Origin: Emiliania huxleyi CCMP1516
Taxonomy: Eukaryota > Haptophyta > Isochrysidales > Noelaerhabdaceae
Length of the DNA: 64,000 nucleotides
Reading direction: 5' to 3'
NCBI RefSeq assembly: GCF_000372725.1
Contig: NW_005200712.1
Location: 90,236 to 154,235, forward strand
In this document: positions 40,418-51,400 of the stretch, piece after piece
How the letters are laid out: the number at the start of each line of letters is the position of its first letter
How positions within the stretch are numbered: the first letter of the stretch is position 1
The notes under the pieces: model-generated
The model's database searches: none
What the model was told of the DNA's origin: nothing
The model's input: only the letters and a program-made list of their open reading frames with translations
Made by a program: the position numbers and the translations under genes

Positions 40418-40584
40418 CGAGCCAGTGCGGAGCTTTGGCGCTCGGTGGAGCTGCGGTAGGTGAGCTGTGGCCTGTGGGCCGGTGTATTTTATTTTCAATG
40501 TACGTACGTACTCTCAATGTACGTACTTTTAGCTTACTGGGAGAAAAGAGAGAGGGGGTTGTGCTCTCTAGGCCCCTAGGGGCC

Positions 40585-41130
40585 CTACGCGCGGCGTGAG
40601 AGCTCGGAAGCGAGCTTAGCACGGCGATCGAGGATGGCACGGTTCACCCCCTTCACCGAAGCGATGGAGATGCGTTCCGCGTGGTGTGACACAAATGAGA
40701 GGCGGGAGTGGGGAGGGTACGCGGTGCGGTCAACGCCCGAGCGTTGAGCCTTGCGCGCAAGGCGGTTGATCTTTGCAACCGCAGGCGGCGAGAAGCCGCC
40801 GCCGAATGTCTCGTGGAGAAGCAGGTTGAACTTGTTTCGTTTGCCGAAGATCCCGTCATGGTAATGGCCACGCTGCGACTTGACGTAGCCTTGGCCGGTG
40901 GTGTGGTCGAACGCACGTTGACCACGGAACCCGCGTTGCTTGCAGCCCCTGTTTGCAAGGCGGGCGCGCTCTTCGGTGTTGCCGAAGGCGAACTTGTCTC
41001 CAACGGAGCCGGGGTTGCCTCCGGTGTCGGCGCGGCCGACCCCAACAGGCAAGCCACCCCGGAGGGGGGTCCAAAGTTTGACCTCGCTGATCTCGTCTTT
41101 GCCTCCAGGCGCCTCGCCCGGCTCAGCCAT
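40585..41130 (-). CDS. Hypothetical protein (181 aa)
   Basis: An open frame whose C-terminal two thirds look like protein: IFGKRNKFNLLLHETFGGGF, then AVAKINRLARKAQRSGVDRT and FVSHHAERISIASVKGVNRA, rich in Arg/Lys and His. I do not recognise the family. It starts beside a (CCTA)n microsatellite (about 41138-41172) and next to an inverted-repeat element, so it could be a piece of a larger repetitive or interrupted ORF. No signal peptide or membrane segment. Confidence 0.4.
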   Translation of the reverse strand: MAEPGEAPGGKDEISEVKLWTPLRGGLPVGVGRADTGGNPGSVGDKFAFGNTEERARLANRGCKQRGFRGQRAFDHTTGQGYVKSQRGHYHDGIFGKRNKFNLLLHETFGGGFSPPAVAKINRLARKAQRSGVDRTAYPPHSRLSFVSHHAERISIASVKGVNRAILDRRAKLASELSRRA

Positions 41131-41222
41131 GCCCTGCCCCTACCTACCTACCTACCTACCTACCTACCTTACTTATGGGAAACTAAAAAAGAAATCACGG
41201 GATGGGTGAAGGTGGGATACCA

Positions 41223-43116
41223 TACCTTCTATTCCAAAAGTTATTTAGCAGCATATCTCGCATTTACTTGATATCCCGGCGCGTCCCGATAAACCGAAAC
41301 GACGTGACCGTCCAACAATCGCCGCGCGCTCGGCCTCAGTAAGGCCGCATGCGGCTGCTTCGCGCACTGTCCAGACCGGCATGTGTCGGCGCAGCACTGC
41401 TGGCTTCTCGGTCGCCAGTCGTGCTCTCGCTGCCTGCCGGTGCTGATTCCCGCGCGGAGGCTCGAGCGCAAATCGGCCGCCAAAGTCCAACAATGTGCCC
41501 TGTAGGTGACCTTGCTGGTAGAGCACCGTCCGCTGGCGGCGGCCAGGGCTCGGCACGGATAGATCGGTGCGCGCTATGAGGTAGAAGTCTATCTGCGGCA
41601 CCGCCTGACGCCCTCACAGCCCCAGGTGTTCTGCGGCTCCATCAGACCTCCGAGCGGCGTAACAAAGGATACAGGCACTCCAGCCTGGAGACATCGACGT
41701 CAAGCGGTGCATGGCGGTGGCTAGACCACTGATATTGACTGTGACGCCTGGATGCATGAGGATTGCCGCGGATTCGGAGCTGCTCGTCTCCGTAGCGGCC
41801 TTGCGTGATCCGTGACAGTGGTGCAGACAATGCTAGAAGACGCTCCTTGACGGGTCTCTGTGGACGAAGGCCTCCAGCTTGGGGCTGCTCCAGGCAGCCC
41901 TGTCACACACAACTCCTCTTGTCCCCTTGACCAGCGCATTTGGCCCATAGTTCACACTTTGTTCTTCTCCGAGCGCACTCAACCCGACCCGGGCATGTAT
42001 CAGTCCTCACCACCCTCAGACCGTGTAGGCGATGTGCGTGACTCTGTCTGTCCTTCATATGGACCATCACGACCCAGGTGATGTGTGTACAAGTCATTGT
42101 ACGCACAGTTGGCATTGCATCGTTAATATTATCGCGTCGGGCCGAGTACGAGCTTCCCCGCTCCCGCTCCCGCGGCTGCTGCTTCGGGACGGCGCCGCGG
42201 ACGACTTCAATGGACCTCTGAGTGGGAGGTTCGGCCCGGGTCCGCCCTCCTGCGGCCAGGCTGGGTGCACCCGGTACCTGTGGGCTGGGGACAGCCAAGT
42301 AGATCGGCGTCGGACCGCGATAGGCCCGATAATGGGACCATTGTTGGAGCCCGGGATATCGGGATGTGAGCAGTCTCCGGGCGTGTTTTGCGTGGTCACG
42401 TAGCTATGTCTCCACGTGGCCTGCGGCTTCTGTGAGTCAAACCACGCTTGTCAGGGATGGGTATGGCATGTGTTGCGAGGCTGGTGAGCTTTCTGGCCGT
42501 CAGATTCGGCTCTACCGTCCGGTGTGAAAGGATTGTTGGATCGGCTGGTTTATCAAGTAAATGTGAGATACCGGTTTCGGATATCGGCGAACGATCGGAA
42601 GGGTGCCGCCTGCACACAAATGGAGTCCTCGATGTGTGCACCTCAGTCCCAGAAGCTTGGAGCTTCAGGCCGCAACCACGCGGCTAGGTGGACACTAAAG
42701 TGCCATTTTGGCGCCAAATCTTGGCGCGAAATGACACGTGTCTTGGCGGGAGAGTGGTGGCTGCGCCGCTCGCCAGCGCTGCTGTTGAGCGCCAGCTGCT
42801 GCTCCCTTCAACCAGACGGCCGGGCCTGCGCAGCACGAGCGCTGGCCTTCCTCCTGCACCACAGGAGCGCGCCAAGGCGCGCGTCTGGGCAAGCAGTGCG
42901 TCTCATCGCGATGCGAGAGTCGACGCTGTGACGCCGCCGCTCGCCGGCTAGAATGACAGTGGCAGCATTCGAGTACGCGTCGAGCTGTGCGTACCAGCAC
43001 TTGTATGCGAGCTTATTGTGTCCCTGAGCTACTGTGGGGTGCGTGGGCTCAGCTGCGGAGCACGTACTGGGCGGCGGTAGGGGGGTGCTGCTAATAAACT
43101 TTTGGAATAGAAGGTA
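41223..43116. mobile_element. Inverted-repeat DNA element, ~1.9 kb, non-autonomous
   Basis: 30-bp terminal inverted repeats with two mismatches: 41223-41252 (TACCTTCTATTCCAAAAG...) and 43087-43116. Both ends are bordered by CCA (41220-41222 and 43117-43119), a possible 3-bp target duplication. Inside, the subterminal region at about 41254-41330 reappears inverted at about 42529-42590 (shared AAGTAAATGYGAGATA and GATTGTTGGA blocks), so the element is internally rearranged or composite. No transposase-like ORF was found in the 1.9 kb; open frames here look like chance. Confidence 0.65.
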
Positions 43117-43588
43117 CCAACTTAAATAAAGTGATGGTTGGTGGTACTCTCCTGCAACCACAGTCCTTCCTGTGACATGGCAGGCCACTCTCAAGCCCTA
43201 CAAGCACCAGATCAACGACTTGGGGAGGGTTGACATCGTGATTTCCGCGGAATTTTTTTTGTTCTGCTGTGAAAATTCCGGCGTGAAGAGAGGGAAAAAC
43301 CCGAAGGGAGGGCCCAGACCTACCGCTACCCTACCTACCCGTCATGATACCCGGCCAAGCAAAAATAAAATACACCTGCTGTGGGTGAAAAAACAAAACA
43401 CGCGAGGGATATAGGAAGGAGGATTGGGGGAGCGCGCAGAGGGAAAAAGAATTTAAACAAAACAACTCTCTCTCACAGCACACAGGCTCGACACAGGTGC
43501 GAACTGGGAAAAAGAATTTTCTGCAAGACGTAACGAATTTTTATTCATCCGGAGGGCTGGCCGGAGCCGTGGGCAGGATCTCCACTAC

Positions 43589-44584
43589 CTACCGGGCGGT
43601 CACTCCAGGCCCGAGCAGGAGCGACTGTGGGGAGAGGAAGCTCGAGAAGTGGTCACCTGGTCGCAACTCTTTGTCGTAAATGTACTCGCCCTTGTCGTTG
43701 TGAAGAGAAGGCAGGAATGCCTTTTGGAGGATCTCGCGCGTCTCGCGAATGTACACCGCACCCTTGCTGAACCAGCAGTCGTCGCCGACAAACCGAAGCA
43801 CCAGCGTGTGTCGTTCCGGGCACGAAGCTGACACGGGAGCCGAGCCGTGGATCGTGCCGGGGTGCACGACGACGACGTCCCCGGGCTCGAGATCCCAAGC
43901 GCAGTACTCCCAGTGCGCGCGCTCGTCCTCGGTCATCGGCATGACCGGCTGCACAGACTCGGGGACCATTGGCTCATCGGGGTCCATGCCGAAGATCGTC
44001 CCCGGCGCGAGCTGGTACACTGGACCTCTGTGCGATCCCTTCACAACCTGCAGGCAGTTTTCCTTTGGGATCGGCTGGAAGCAGATCCAAAAGAGACCGA
44101 CGTGCAGCCCACGAAAAGGGACAGCCAGCGAGTCCTGGTGAAAGGGCGTGTCGCTCCGCTCCGCTGAGCGGCCGTTGTCCGAGTCGCCATGCCGCTTCCA
44201 CCAGAGCTCGTGGTCGAAGAACCACACGCTCTCGGATCCCCATAGCTCTGCCAAGGTGGACGCGAACGGAACCTCGTTCACCATGTCCAGCACGGCCTCG
44301 TCATCGGTCCGATGGCCGATGGCCGGGTTGTACAGGGTGCCGTCGGGGTACTTGACCTGAGCGCCCCTGCGGACGGGCTGGTTGAGAGCGTCGTCGTACA
44401 CCTTGCGGCACTTTTCAAGCAGCGAAGGGCTGAGGAAACCCCGCAGCACGACTGCGCCATTCTGCTGGAACTCCTCGGCAAGCGCGGCCGCCTGTGAGTG
44501 CCCTGCACGCAGGCGCAGCGCTGCCGTGAGCGGCGCTGAGGATATGAGGCTGAACGACACGAGCGGAGCCCCCAGACCCAGCAT
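43589..44584 (-). CDS. Phytanoyl-CoA dioxygenase (PhyH) family 2-oxoglutarate/Fe(II) oxygenase
   Basis: 331 residues from the Met at 44582-44584 (MLGLGAPLVSFSLISSAP, a short hydrophobic N-terminus). I reject the longer upstream frame because it is translated transposon repeat. Iron ligands: H149 and D151 in FHQDSL, and the distal His in HPGTIHGSAP (H246). The 2-oxoglutarate-binding Arg is in RHTLVLRF (R258 or R264). Further family features are GAVVLRGFLSPSLLEKCR near the N-terminus and the PIPKENCLQVVKGSH block. The length fits the family. Members hydroxylate lipids, amino acids or secondary metabolites; the substrate here is unknown. No intron is needed. A DDE transposon begins ~105 bp upstream of the start codon, so the promoter has probably been altered or supplied by it. 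Confidence 0.85.
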   Translation of the reverse strand: MLGLGAPLVSFSLISSAPLTAALRLRAGHSQAAALAEEFQQNGAVVLRGFLSPSLLEKCRKVYDDALNQPVRRGAQVKYPDGTLYNPAIGHRTDDEAVLDMVNEVPFASTLAELWGSESVWFFDHELWWKRHGDSDNGRSAERSDTPFHQDSLAVPFRGLHVGLFWICFQPIPKENCLQVVKGSHRGPVYQLAPGTIFGMDPDEPMVPESVQPVMPMTEDERAHWEYCAWDLEPGDVVVVHPGTIHGSAPVSASCPERHTLVLRFVGDDCWFSKGAVYIRETREILQKAFLPSLHNDKGEYIYDKELRPGDHFSSFLSPQSLLLGPGVTAR

Positions 44585-45126
44585 TGCGGTTAGATAGGCA
44601 GCTGTGCTGCCCAAGGCAGCTGCCTTTTGCTCCCCTGGCAGCTGTGCTTGGCAAAGCCGGGCACTGGCGTGCTGCAAAAGCCTGCCAGAAGGCCCAACTT
44701 GAGAATCGTGCTTTTTGGGTTGGGTTGGGTTGTTGGGTCGGGTTGGGTTGTTCGCGTGAGGTTGGGTCGTCGGCGTATGGTGCACTGAGCGAAACACAAC
44801 AACTAACTAACAACCTAACAACAACTCTACCAAGCGCACATGAGTTTCAACCCTGTTCTCTCCCCGCACAACTGTTTGAAAAACTCTGAACAACTTGTAA
44901 ACAACTATCAACCAACTCTGAACGACTTGTGAACAACTATCAAACAACTCCGAACAACTTGAACAACTTGAACAACCATCAAACAACACAATTGTAACTA
45001 ACAACGAATGTGAACAACCCGAACTCCAACTTGCCCCGGGGGCATTGGACGGCGGACCGAGGCCGCGTCGCGTGTGACCACTCGCGACGCCGCACGAGAT
45101 CAACACCGACGGCCGCCGGCTCCACC

Positions 45127-46476
45127 ATGCGCCCTCCATACCGGCGGCTCTCGCTCCTCGCGACCGCACTCCTCGTCGCCACTGCACTGCCAAGCTCCAC
45201 TGCGGCTCGCTGGCCGGACGCCGGGGACAGGGCGTCGGCGGTGGTGACGCTCTTCGCCGCCGGCGTCACCACCGCCGCCATCGCGGCCGCGGAGGGATGC
45301 ACAGTGCGACGAGTGCAGCAGATCGTTGCGGAGGCAGGGATGCAGCCGCCTGCCCTGCCGCTTCATCCTCAATTCGAAGCCGTCGTGCAGTACGAGATGC
45401 TGCGCCACGGCCCCAACTATGGGTTCAACATGCTACTCGGCGCTCTGCTAAGCCACTGGCCGTCGTGGCGTTGGCCGCGCGAGCGAGTTGTGGCCGAGAT
45501 GCGGAGGGTCGATCCAGTGGCGTACGAGGCACGCCGTCAGTGGGCCACGCGACGCATACAAAGGGGCGTCTACTTTGCGCCGCACTTCTTCTACTCCTTG
45601 CACATCGACCTCGCCTGCAAAATCCAAGAGTACCACGTGTACTGTGCGGCCGCGCAGGACGGCTGCACACGCGCCATCATCGGCCTGACCGCGCTGAGCG
45701 ACAAGATGCCCATCACGGTCTACGAGCAATTCTTCGAGCCGATCGCGCGAGTGCATGGCCTGCCCGATCAGGTCGTCACTGACAAGGGCAACGAGTGGCG
45801 CCTGCTGGCCTTCGCCTGCTTCCTCGCCGCACGCCTGGCGCAGAGGCTCGGAGGGCGCCTGCCGCACCGCTTCACTTCCTCGCAGCACAACGTGAGTGCT
45901 GCCGCCTCGCTCTCCACCTAGCCTCACTGCTCCGCTCACTGCTCCCGCTCACCGGTGCAGATCGTCGAGAGGTTCAACTTTGAGATCAATATGCGCGTGC
46001 TGGCGCCGGTGCGATGCCTGATCAATGCCATGGAGCGCCGGCGCCTGCTCTCGAAGGAGGAGCCGCGTCAGGTGTACGCCTTCTCGCTCGTCGTCCAGCC
46101 TCTCGTGCAGTACGGCCTCGACTTGCTCCACCGCTCGTGGAACGCTCACCGCATCTCTGCGCGCAAGGGATGCCCCGGCACGGGAGGCGTTCCCAACAAG
46201 CGTGTGTGCACGCACCCACACCCAGGCGCGCAGGCTCAGCTGCCCGCCGGGGTCAACATGGCCGCCCTGTATGAGGCGGCGAACCAAGAGCCGCTGCGGC
46301 GCGTGCCCGAGTACACTGCCGCTGCGGAGCCGCTCCTCGCGCACCCCCAGCTTCGGGCGCAGCGAGCCGCGGCCGTGGCGGCCATCGTGGGGCCGGACAT
46401 TGGCGCCGCGTGGATGGAGATCATTGCGTGCAACTACGCCCGCTTCATACACGCGTACCTCACCTTCCTTGGGTGA
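45127..46476 (+). CDS. Integrase-core (rve-like) DDE transposase, two exons
   Basis: Exon 1 ends at 45891 and exon 2 is 45961-46476. The intron GTGAGT...GTGCAG is 69 bp and phase 0. From the Met at 45127 this gives 426 residues; an upstream in-frame Met at 45010 would give 465. A helix-turn-helix-like segment (VTTAAIAAAEGCTVRRVQQI) precedes the core. The DDE triad is visible: first Asp in SLHIDLACK, second in VTDKGNEW, Glu in NIVERFNFEIN just after the splice junction. The spacing and the ERFNFEINMRVLAPV pattern match the integrase core carried by many eukaryotic repeat ORFs. Oddly, the Met at 45127 begins a perfect-looking signal peptide (MRPPYRRLSLLATALLVATA), unexpected for a nuclear enzyme. 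The frame is intact. Confidence 0.8.
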
Positions 46477-46538
46477 CCGCCGCGCCTCACTGACTAGATC
46501 TCTCTGTGAGGTGCGTGCAGCTCTCTCTTCGTTTCGGC

Positions 46539-46658
46539 AGTTGGACTCCTCCCTTGCACGCACGTGTACGGTCGATGTTGTTGTGGCATGTGTTGTACAG
46601 TTGGACTCCTCGCTTGCACGCACGTGTACGGTCGATGTTGTTGTGGCATGTGTTGTAC
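46539..46658. repeat. 60-bp tandem duplication
   Basis: Two adjacent copies of a 60-bp unit (46539-46598 and 46599-46658) that differ at about one position. They lie between the transposase stop and the right inverted repeat, and contain GCACGCACGTGTACGG and TGTTGTTGTGGCATGTG. Confidence 0.9.
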
Positions 46659-47056
46659 AGTCGCGCGTACGTAGGAACGAGTGTATCGCTTTGACGGATC
46701 GACCGTGCTTGTTATCCACATCGATGTGACGCACACAGTGACACTTCAGACGACACACATTCTCCCACCCGCCGGGCCGCCAAAACGCTCTCGACGAGAG
46801 CCACAAGAAGGCGGCCACACAGCAAGCCGCTCGGTCGATCACGTTGCTCGCTCGATGCCGGCGAGCGCATGGCGCACGCCTTGGACGGTGGCGAAGCCAA
46901 AAACACCGGCAGTGGCCGTCCGCTGGCGTGAGCGGCGGCGGTCGAGACCTCACCCTTCGCGCCGACGACCCAACCTCACGCGGAACAACCCAACCCAACC
47001 ACAACCCAACCCAACACGAAACAACCCAACTCAGAGCACGATTCTCAAGTTGGGCC

Positions 47057-47521
47057 CTCTGCCACAGGGTTCCGGCTCCTAGCCGGATAGGGGGTCTGTA
47101 CCTGACTCGCGCCAAATCGCCCTACCTACCTACCTATCCCCAGGCCGCGCAGCGAAGCGAAAAAAGATGAAAATAGGGGGTACCCGCTATTGCAGGGCCC
47201 TTTCAACCCACGAAACCCACACACTTTACTCTTTAGAGGGTCAACATGCTGGAGGCAACACTAGGTCCGCGTATCGGTATCGCGCAAAAAAGTACGCCGG
47301 CAGCATTCTCGCACCGCACAATGTGCACACTCAGCCCGTGACGGCCGAGGGAGCGCGCGACGGCACATGGGATGAGGAGGCTGGAGCCTGGGGACGTTCC
47401 ATCCTCCAGCCATTCTGCACCACAACATTCAGTGCTCTACACTCTACATCCCTCAGCAAAGTCCCGGATGGACACAGAAAGCCTCCAAAACCATGTCTGC
47501 GTCTGTGGAATGAGGACCGCT
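47057..47521. other. Spacer, no gene seen
   Basis: Between the right end of the DDE transposon and the 3' end of the giant gene. It contains a short (CTAC)n microsatellite near 47122-47138. No coding signature. Confidence 0.4.
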
Positions 47522-47932
47522 TCACTTGCCCGCCAACATCTTACGCGCGGCAAAGGCAGCGGTCGCTAGGGCGGCCGCAGCGAGCAAGGAGAGGGGCTCG
47601 ACAACCTATCGGGAGCGGGAGAGACAGAGAGCGAGTTGGAGAGTGCACGCAAGAGAGGGAGGGAGGAGGGATCATACTCGGCAGGGCACCTCGCCATCGA
47701 TGTAGTGCATTGTCTTGGGGTTCGCAAACGCGACGACGAGGCGGCCGAGGGAGGGGCAGACAGCCTCGACGAGCGGGACGAGGTACTTGTTGCGCGCAAC
47801 GACGGCCGCGCTGTTGTACGAGGTCGCGACGCCGTCGACGACCGGCCAGCCTCCGTGCTTGGTGAGCGGGCTGTGCAGCCCGTCGGCCACGACCTTGGTT
47901 ATCTTGAGGACGGGCGCCTGTGGGTGGGGAAC

Positions 47933-47985
<53 letters not shown>

Positions 47986-48432
47986 GGGGGGGGGCTAGAG
48001 GTCAGGAGGAGGGTTGCAAGGGGGCAGAAGGCGCGGAAGAGACCGGCGCCTGCACAAGCGCTCCCGCGGCCGGCGACGCGATCCAGATCGTCTCGCCGAC
48101 GGCAACCTCGGACGCCTGCTTGAGCGCCTTTGCCGGGCCGGCGGGCAGCTTGTGCGTCGGGGTGAGCGTGACTGCCACCGCTGCGGTGGCGAGCGAGAGG
48201 AAGGCCGCCTTGGCGGACGGGTCGGCCAGCGAGAAGGAGGAGACGACGTCGAAGCCGAGGGTGCCTAGTAGACGTCAGCGACAGTGAATCAAGTGAAACT
48301 CCCCTCTCACGTGGCATCGAAAACGAGGGTGCCGTCAGCCGCCGCGGCGAGGATGGCGTCGCCGGCGGAGAGGGAGGAGAGGGGGGCGGTCTCGCCGTCG
48401 GCGCGCTGCACCGTCGCAGAGCTCGGGAAGCA
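47522..48432 (-). other. Hint (hedgehog/intein-type self-processing) domain and C-terminal hydrophobic tail
   Basis: The domain starts at the Cys codon 48430-48432 (CFPSSATVQRADGETAPLSS). It continues through AADG|TLGFDVVSSFSL across an intron, AVTLTPTHKLPAGPAKALKQ (TxxH block), ASEVAVGETIW, and ALVQ|APVLKITKVVADGLHSP across the next, then GGWPVVDGVATSYNSAAVV and VPLVEAVCPS. The nucleophile Cys1 and the TxxH histidine expected for N-S acyl shift are present. After a last intron (47606-47689) the protein ends VVEPLSLLAAAALATAAFAA plus a short basic tail, a possible membrane or GPI-type anchor signal. Known hedgehog-type Hint domains cleave themselves from the upstream protein; that this one does so is inferred. 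Confidence 0.85.
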
Positions 48433-51400
48433 CGGCGGGTCCGTGGCCATCGGATTCACGTCAGGTGGAGGCGACGGCGGCGGCGGCAGCGTGGGCGGGG
48501 CGGAGGGCGGGGCGAACGGCGGCGGCGGCGCGACCGCGCGCGGCTCGGTGTCCTCGCGTTGGTTGACGTTGGGGTCGACCTTGCTGACGGGCTGATTCAG
48601 GATATCGCCGGCTTGGGTGGCCGACTTCCCCGCGAACTCATAGCTCGCGTTCCGCACGGCGGCGACAGTGTTGCCATCCTTGAACACGCTCGCCGTGCTC
48701 GAAGCAACCGTTCCCGCACTCTGGAGTGCCGGACGGGCTGCCGATTGCTCGACGGGGTGGAGCGTCACGGTGAGGTCGCACTCTGGCAAGAGGCACTGCT
48801 GCGTAGAGCGGAAGGAGGCCTCGAGCTCGGTGACGTCGATGCCGTTCACTCCGGCGGAGATCGTGACAACGATGGTGAACTTGATCACGGGTACCTCCTC
48901 CACAGCAATGCCCTCGGGGAGGGGTGAAAAGGGCGGCTGCGCGGGCGNNNNNNNNNNNNNNNNNNNNNNNNNNNNNNNNNNNNNNNNNNNNNNNNNNNNN
49001 NNNNNNNNNNNNNNNNNNNNNNNNNNNNNNNNNNNNNNNNNNNNNNNNNNNNNNNNNNNNNNNNNNNNNNNNNNNNNNNNNNNNNNNNNNNNNNNNNNNN
49101 NNNNNNNNNNNNNNNNNNNNNNNNNNNNNNNNNNNNNNNNNNNNNNNNNNNNNNNNNNNNNNNNNNNNNNNNNNNNNNNNNNNNNNNNNNNNNNNNNNNN
49201 NNNNNNNNNNNNNNNNNNNNNNNNNNNNNNNNNNNNNNNNNNNNNNNNNNNNNNNNNNNNNNNNNNNNNNNNNNNNNNNNNNNNNNNNNNNNNNNNNNNN
49301 NNNNNNNNNNNNNNNNNNNNNNNNNNNNNNNNNNNNNNNNNNNNNNNNNNNNNNNNNNNNNNNNNNNNNNNNNNNNNNNNNNNNNNNNNNNNNNNNNNNN
49401 NNNNNNNNNNNNNNNNNNNNNNNNNNNNNNNNNNNNNNNNNNNNNNNNNNNNNNNNNNNNNNNNNNNNNNNNNNNNNNNNNNNNNNNNNNNNNNNNNNNN
49501 NNNNNNNNNNNNNNNNNNNNNNNNNNNNNNNNNNNNNNNNNNNNNNNNNNNNNNNNNNNNNNNNNNNNNNNNNNNNNNNNNNNNNNNNNNNNNNNNNNNN
49601 NNNNNNNNNNNNNNNNNNNNNNNNNNNNNNNNNNNNNNNNNNNNNNNNNNNNNNNNNNNNNNNNNNNNNNNNNNNNNNNNNNNNNNNNNNNNNNNNNNNN
49701 NNNNNNNNNNNNNNNNNNNNNNNNNNNNNNNNNNNNNNNNNNNNNNNNNNNNNNNNNNNNNNNNNNNNNNNNNNNNNNNNNNNNNNNNNNNNNNNNNNNN
49801 NNNNNNNNNNNNNNNNNNNNNNNNNGAGGTGAAGGAGGGGGCAGCAGGGGGGACGGAGGCGACGGCGACGGCGGGGACGGTGGCGGCGGGGAGGGGGGCG
49901 GAGGCGAGGGAGGAGGCGGCGAGGGCGGAGGCGGGCTGGGCGGCGGCGGCGAGGGCGGAGGAGGCGAAGGGGGCGGAGGAGAGGGGGGCGGCGGTGAGGG
50001 AGGAGGCGGGCTGGGAGGAGGCGGGGAGGGCGGAGGCGGAGAGGGTGGAGGCGGCGACGGCGGCGGTGGAGAGGGCGGCGGCGGCGACGGCGAGGCGGAG
50101 GGAGGCGGTGGCGACGGCGAGGCCGGTGGCGAATACTTCGGCTCGCAACTAATCCAATTACCGCCGTACAAGCCAGTGTTGATTCCTGAATCAGGGTCAG
50201 GGTCGGCGCACGGCAGCGACTCGACGACGCACCACGGTGGGTACGGTCCGTCGCACGCGACCGGCGGGCAACCGAACTGCGTCTCGCTGCAAGCTGGATC
50301 CGTCCAATTCAAAGCACAGGTGCACACCGCCGGTGTCGCCGCCGGCACGGAGGGAGGCGACGGCGACGGCGAGGCGGACGGCGGCGGCGGCGAGGGCGAG
50401 ACGGAGGGAGGCGGCGGCGGCGGCCGCGGCGGCGGCGACGGCGGTGAGAAGGGCGGTGCTGGAACTAAGGGCGGGGGAGAGGGCGGTGACGGTTGTGAGG
50501 GGGGCACGACGACCTCGCAGATTGACTTGTGCGAGCTGGGAGCACTAGCCGGCACGGACAATGTGCTCGGCGTTGGATCGTCTTGCCTCAGCTTCACCTC
50601 AATCATGGGCCAGTGTGTGTAACAGCCGCCGTCGCAATTCGCGAAGCGGATCTTCAGCCCGGTCCCTTGTTGACAGTCCCAGCTGAAGAAGTCATGCTGG
50701 CCCTTCGGGTGGTAGCTATTCGCGTCGTAGCCGCCACCGGGGTTCAATCTCAAAGGCCCCCATCCGCTACGAGTGGCCGAGACCGATGAGACCCGGGAAC
50801 CATCGACTTCAAAGGCTACCTTCAAGCACGTGTTAGATCCTCCTTCACCAAGATTATTCTTGGTCTGAATTTCGACTCCGCAAATCGGCCCAGGCGAGCT
50901 CCGGCTGAATTCGAGGGACGCTTCCCCGCAAGTGAAGGAAGAGGTCATCCAACAAAAGGTAGTGGTATCCCCGTCGATGGCGGCGTTGCAGCACCCCCTG
51001 GAGCTCGTGCAAGTGGATGGCGAGAAAAACCCTAACCCTTCAATCAGCCCGCTGGACGGATGTGATTGGCAGGCCCCCGCCGGCTCCGAGCGCGGGTAAG
51101 GGAACGGTTGCCACGTGGGCAACGTGCAGTCGGGTCCAAGGTAGATGTGATCCTGATAGGTCGTGCCGTTGCAGAAGCCACCGCGCATCGAGAAGCCCCT
51201 GCCCGCGGGTGAGCGGCAGTCATCGTGCGGCACGTCCGGAAAGTGCTGAAAGCGTAGCGTCTCCATGTCCGGGTACGAGGATGGGCTAGTGCACGAGTCG
51301 GACGTCCACCACTCCTGCCACCGCACCACGGCCGTCGTCGCTGCCGGCGGCGCCTTGCACAAGGTCGTAAATGACAAGTAGCTCGAGCACGTCGTGTCGT

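Larger units (their letters stand above)
44691..47056 (+). mobile_element. DDE-integrase DNA transposon with long inverted repeats (looks complete)
   Basis: Terminal inverted repeats of about 85-95 bp: left 44691-44775, right 46962-47056. They share GGCCCAACTTGAGAATCGTG, GGTTGGGTT repeats and CGCGTGAGGTTGGGTCGTC. Between them is a single two-exon DDE transposase gene. Inside the left end is an AT-rich run of AACAACTTG/AACAACTATCAA repeats (about 44868-44995), and inside the right end a 60-bp tandem duplication. A GCC trinucleotide borders both ends and may be the target duplication. An integrase-type core in a TIR element with no other genes recalls Ginger-like cut-and-paste transposons. No capsid, polymerase or envelope gene is present. 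Confidence 0.8.

Noticed and set aside
43300-43580. (CTAC)n/(CCTA)n microsatellites at about 41138, 43320 and 47122 as one mobile family
   Set aside because: They are simple tetranucleotide repeats without shared flanks.
44585-44797. 71-residue N-terminal extension of PhyH
   Set aside because: It translates the GGTTGGGTT terminal repeat of the neighbouring transposon; the Met at 44584 gives a normal-length enzyme.
48924-49832. Open frames spanning the run of N
   Set aside because: They are artefacts of translating undetermined bases.
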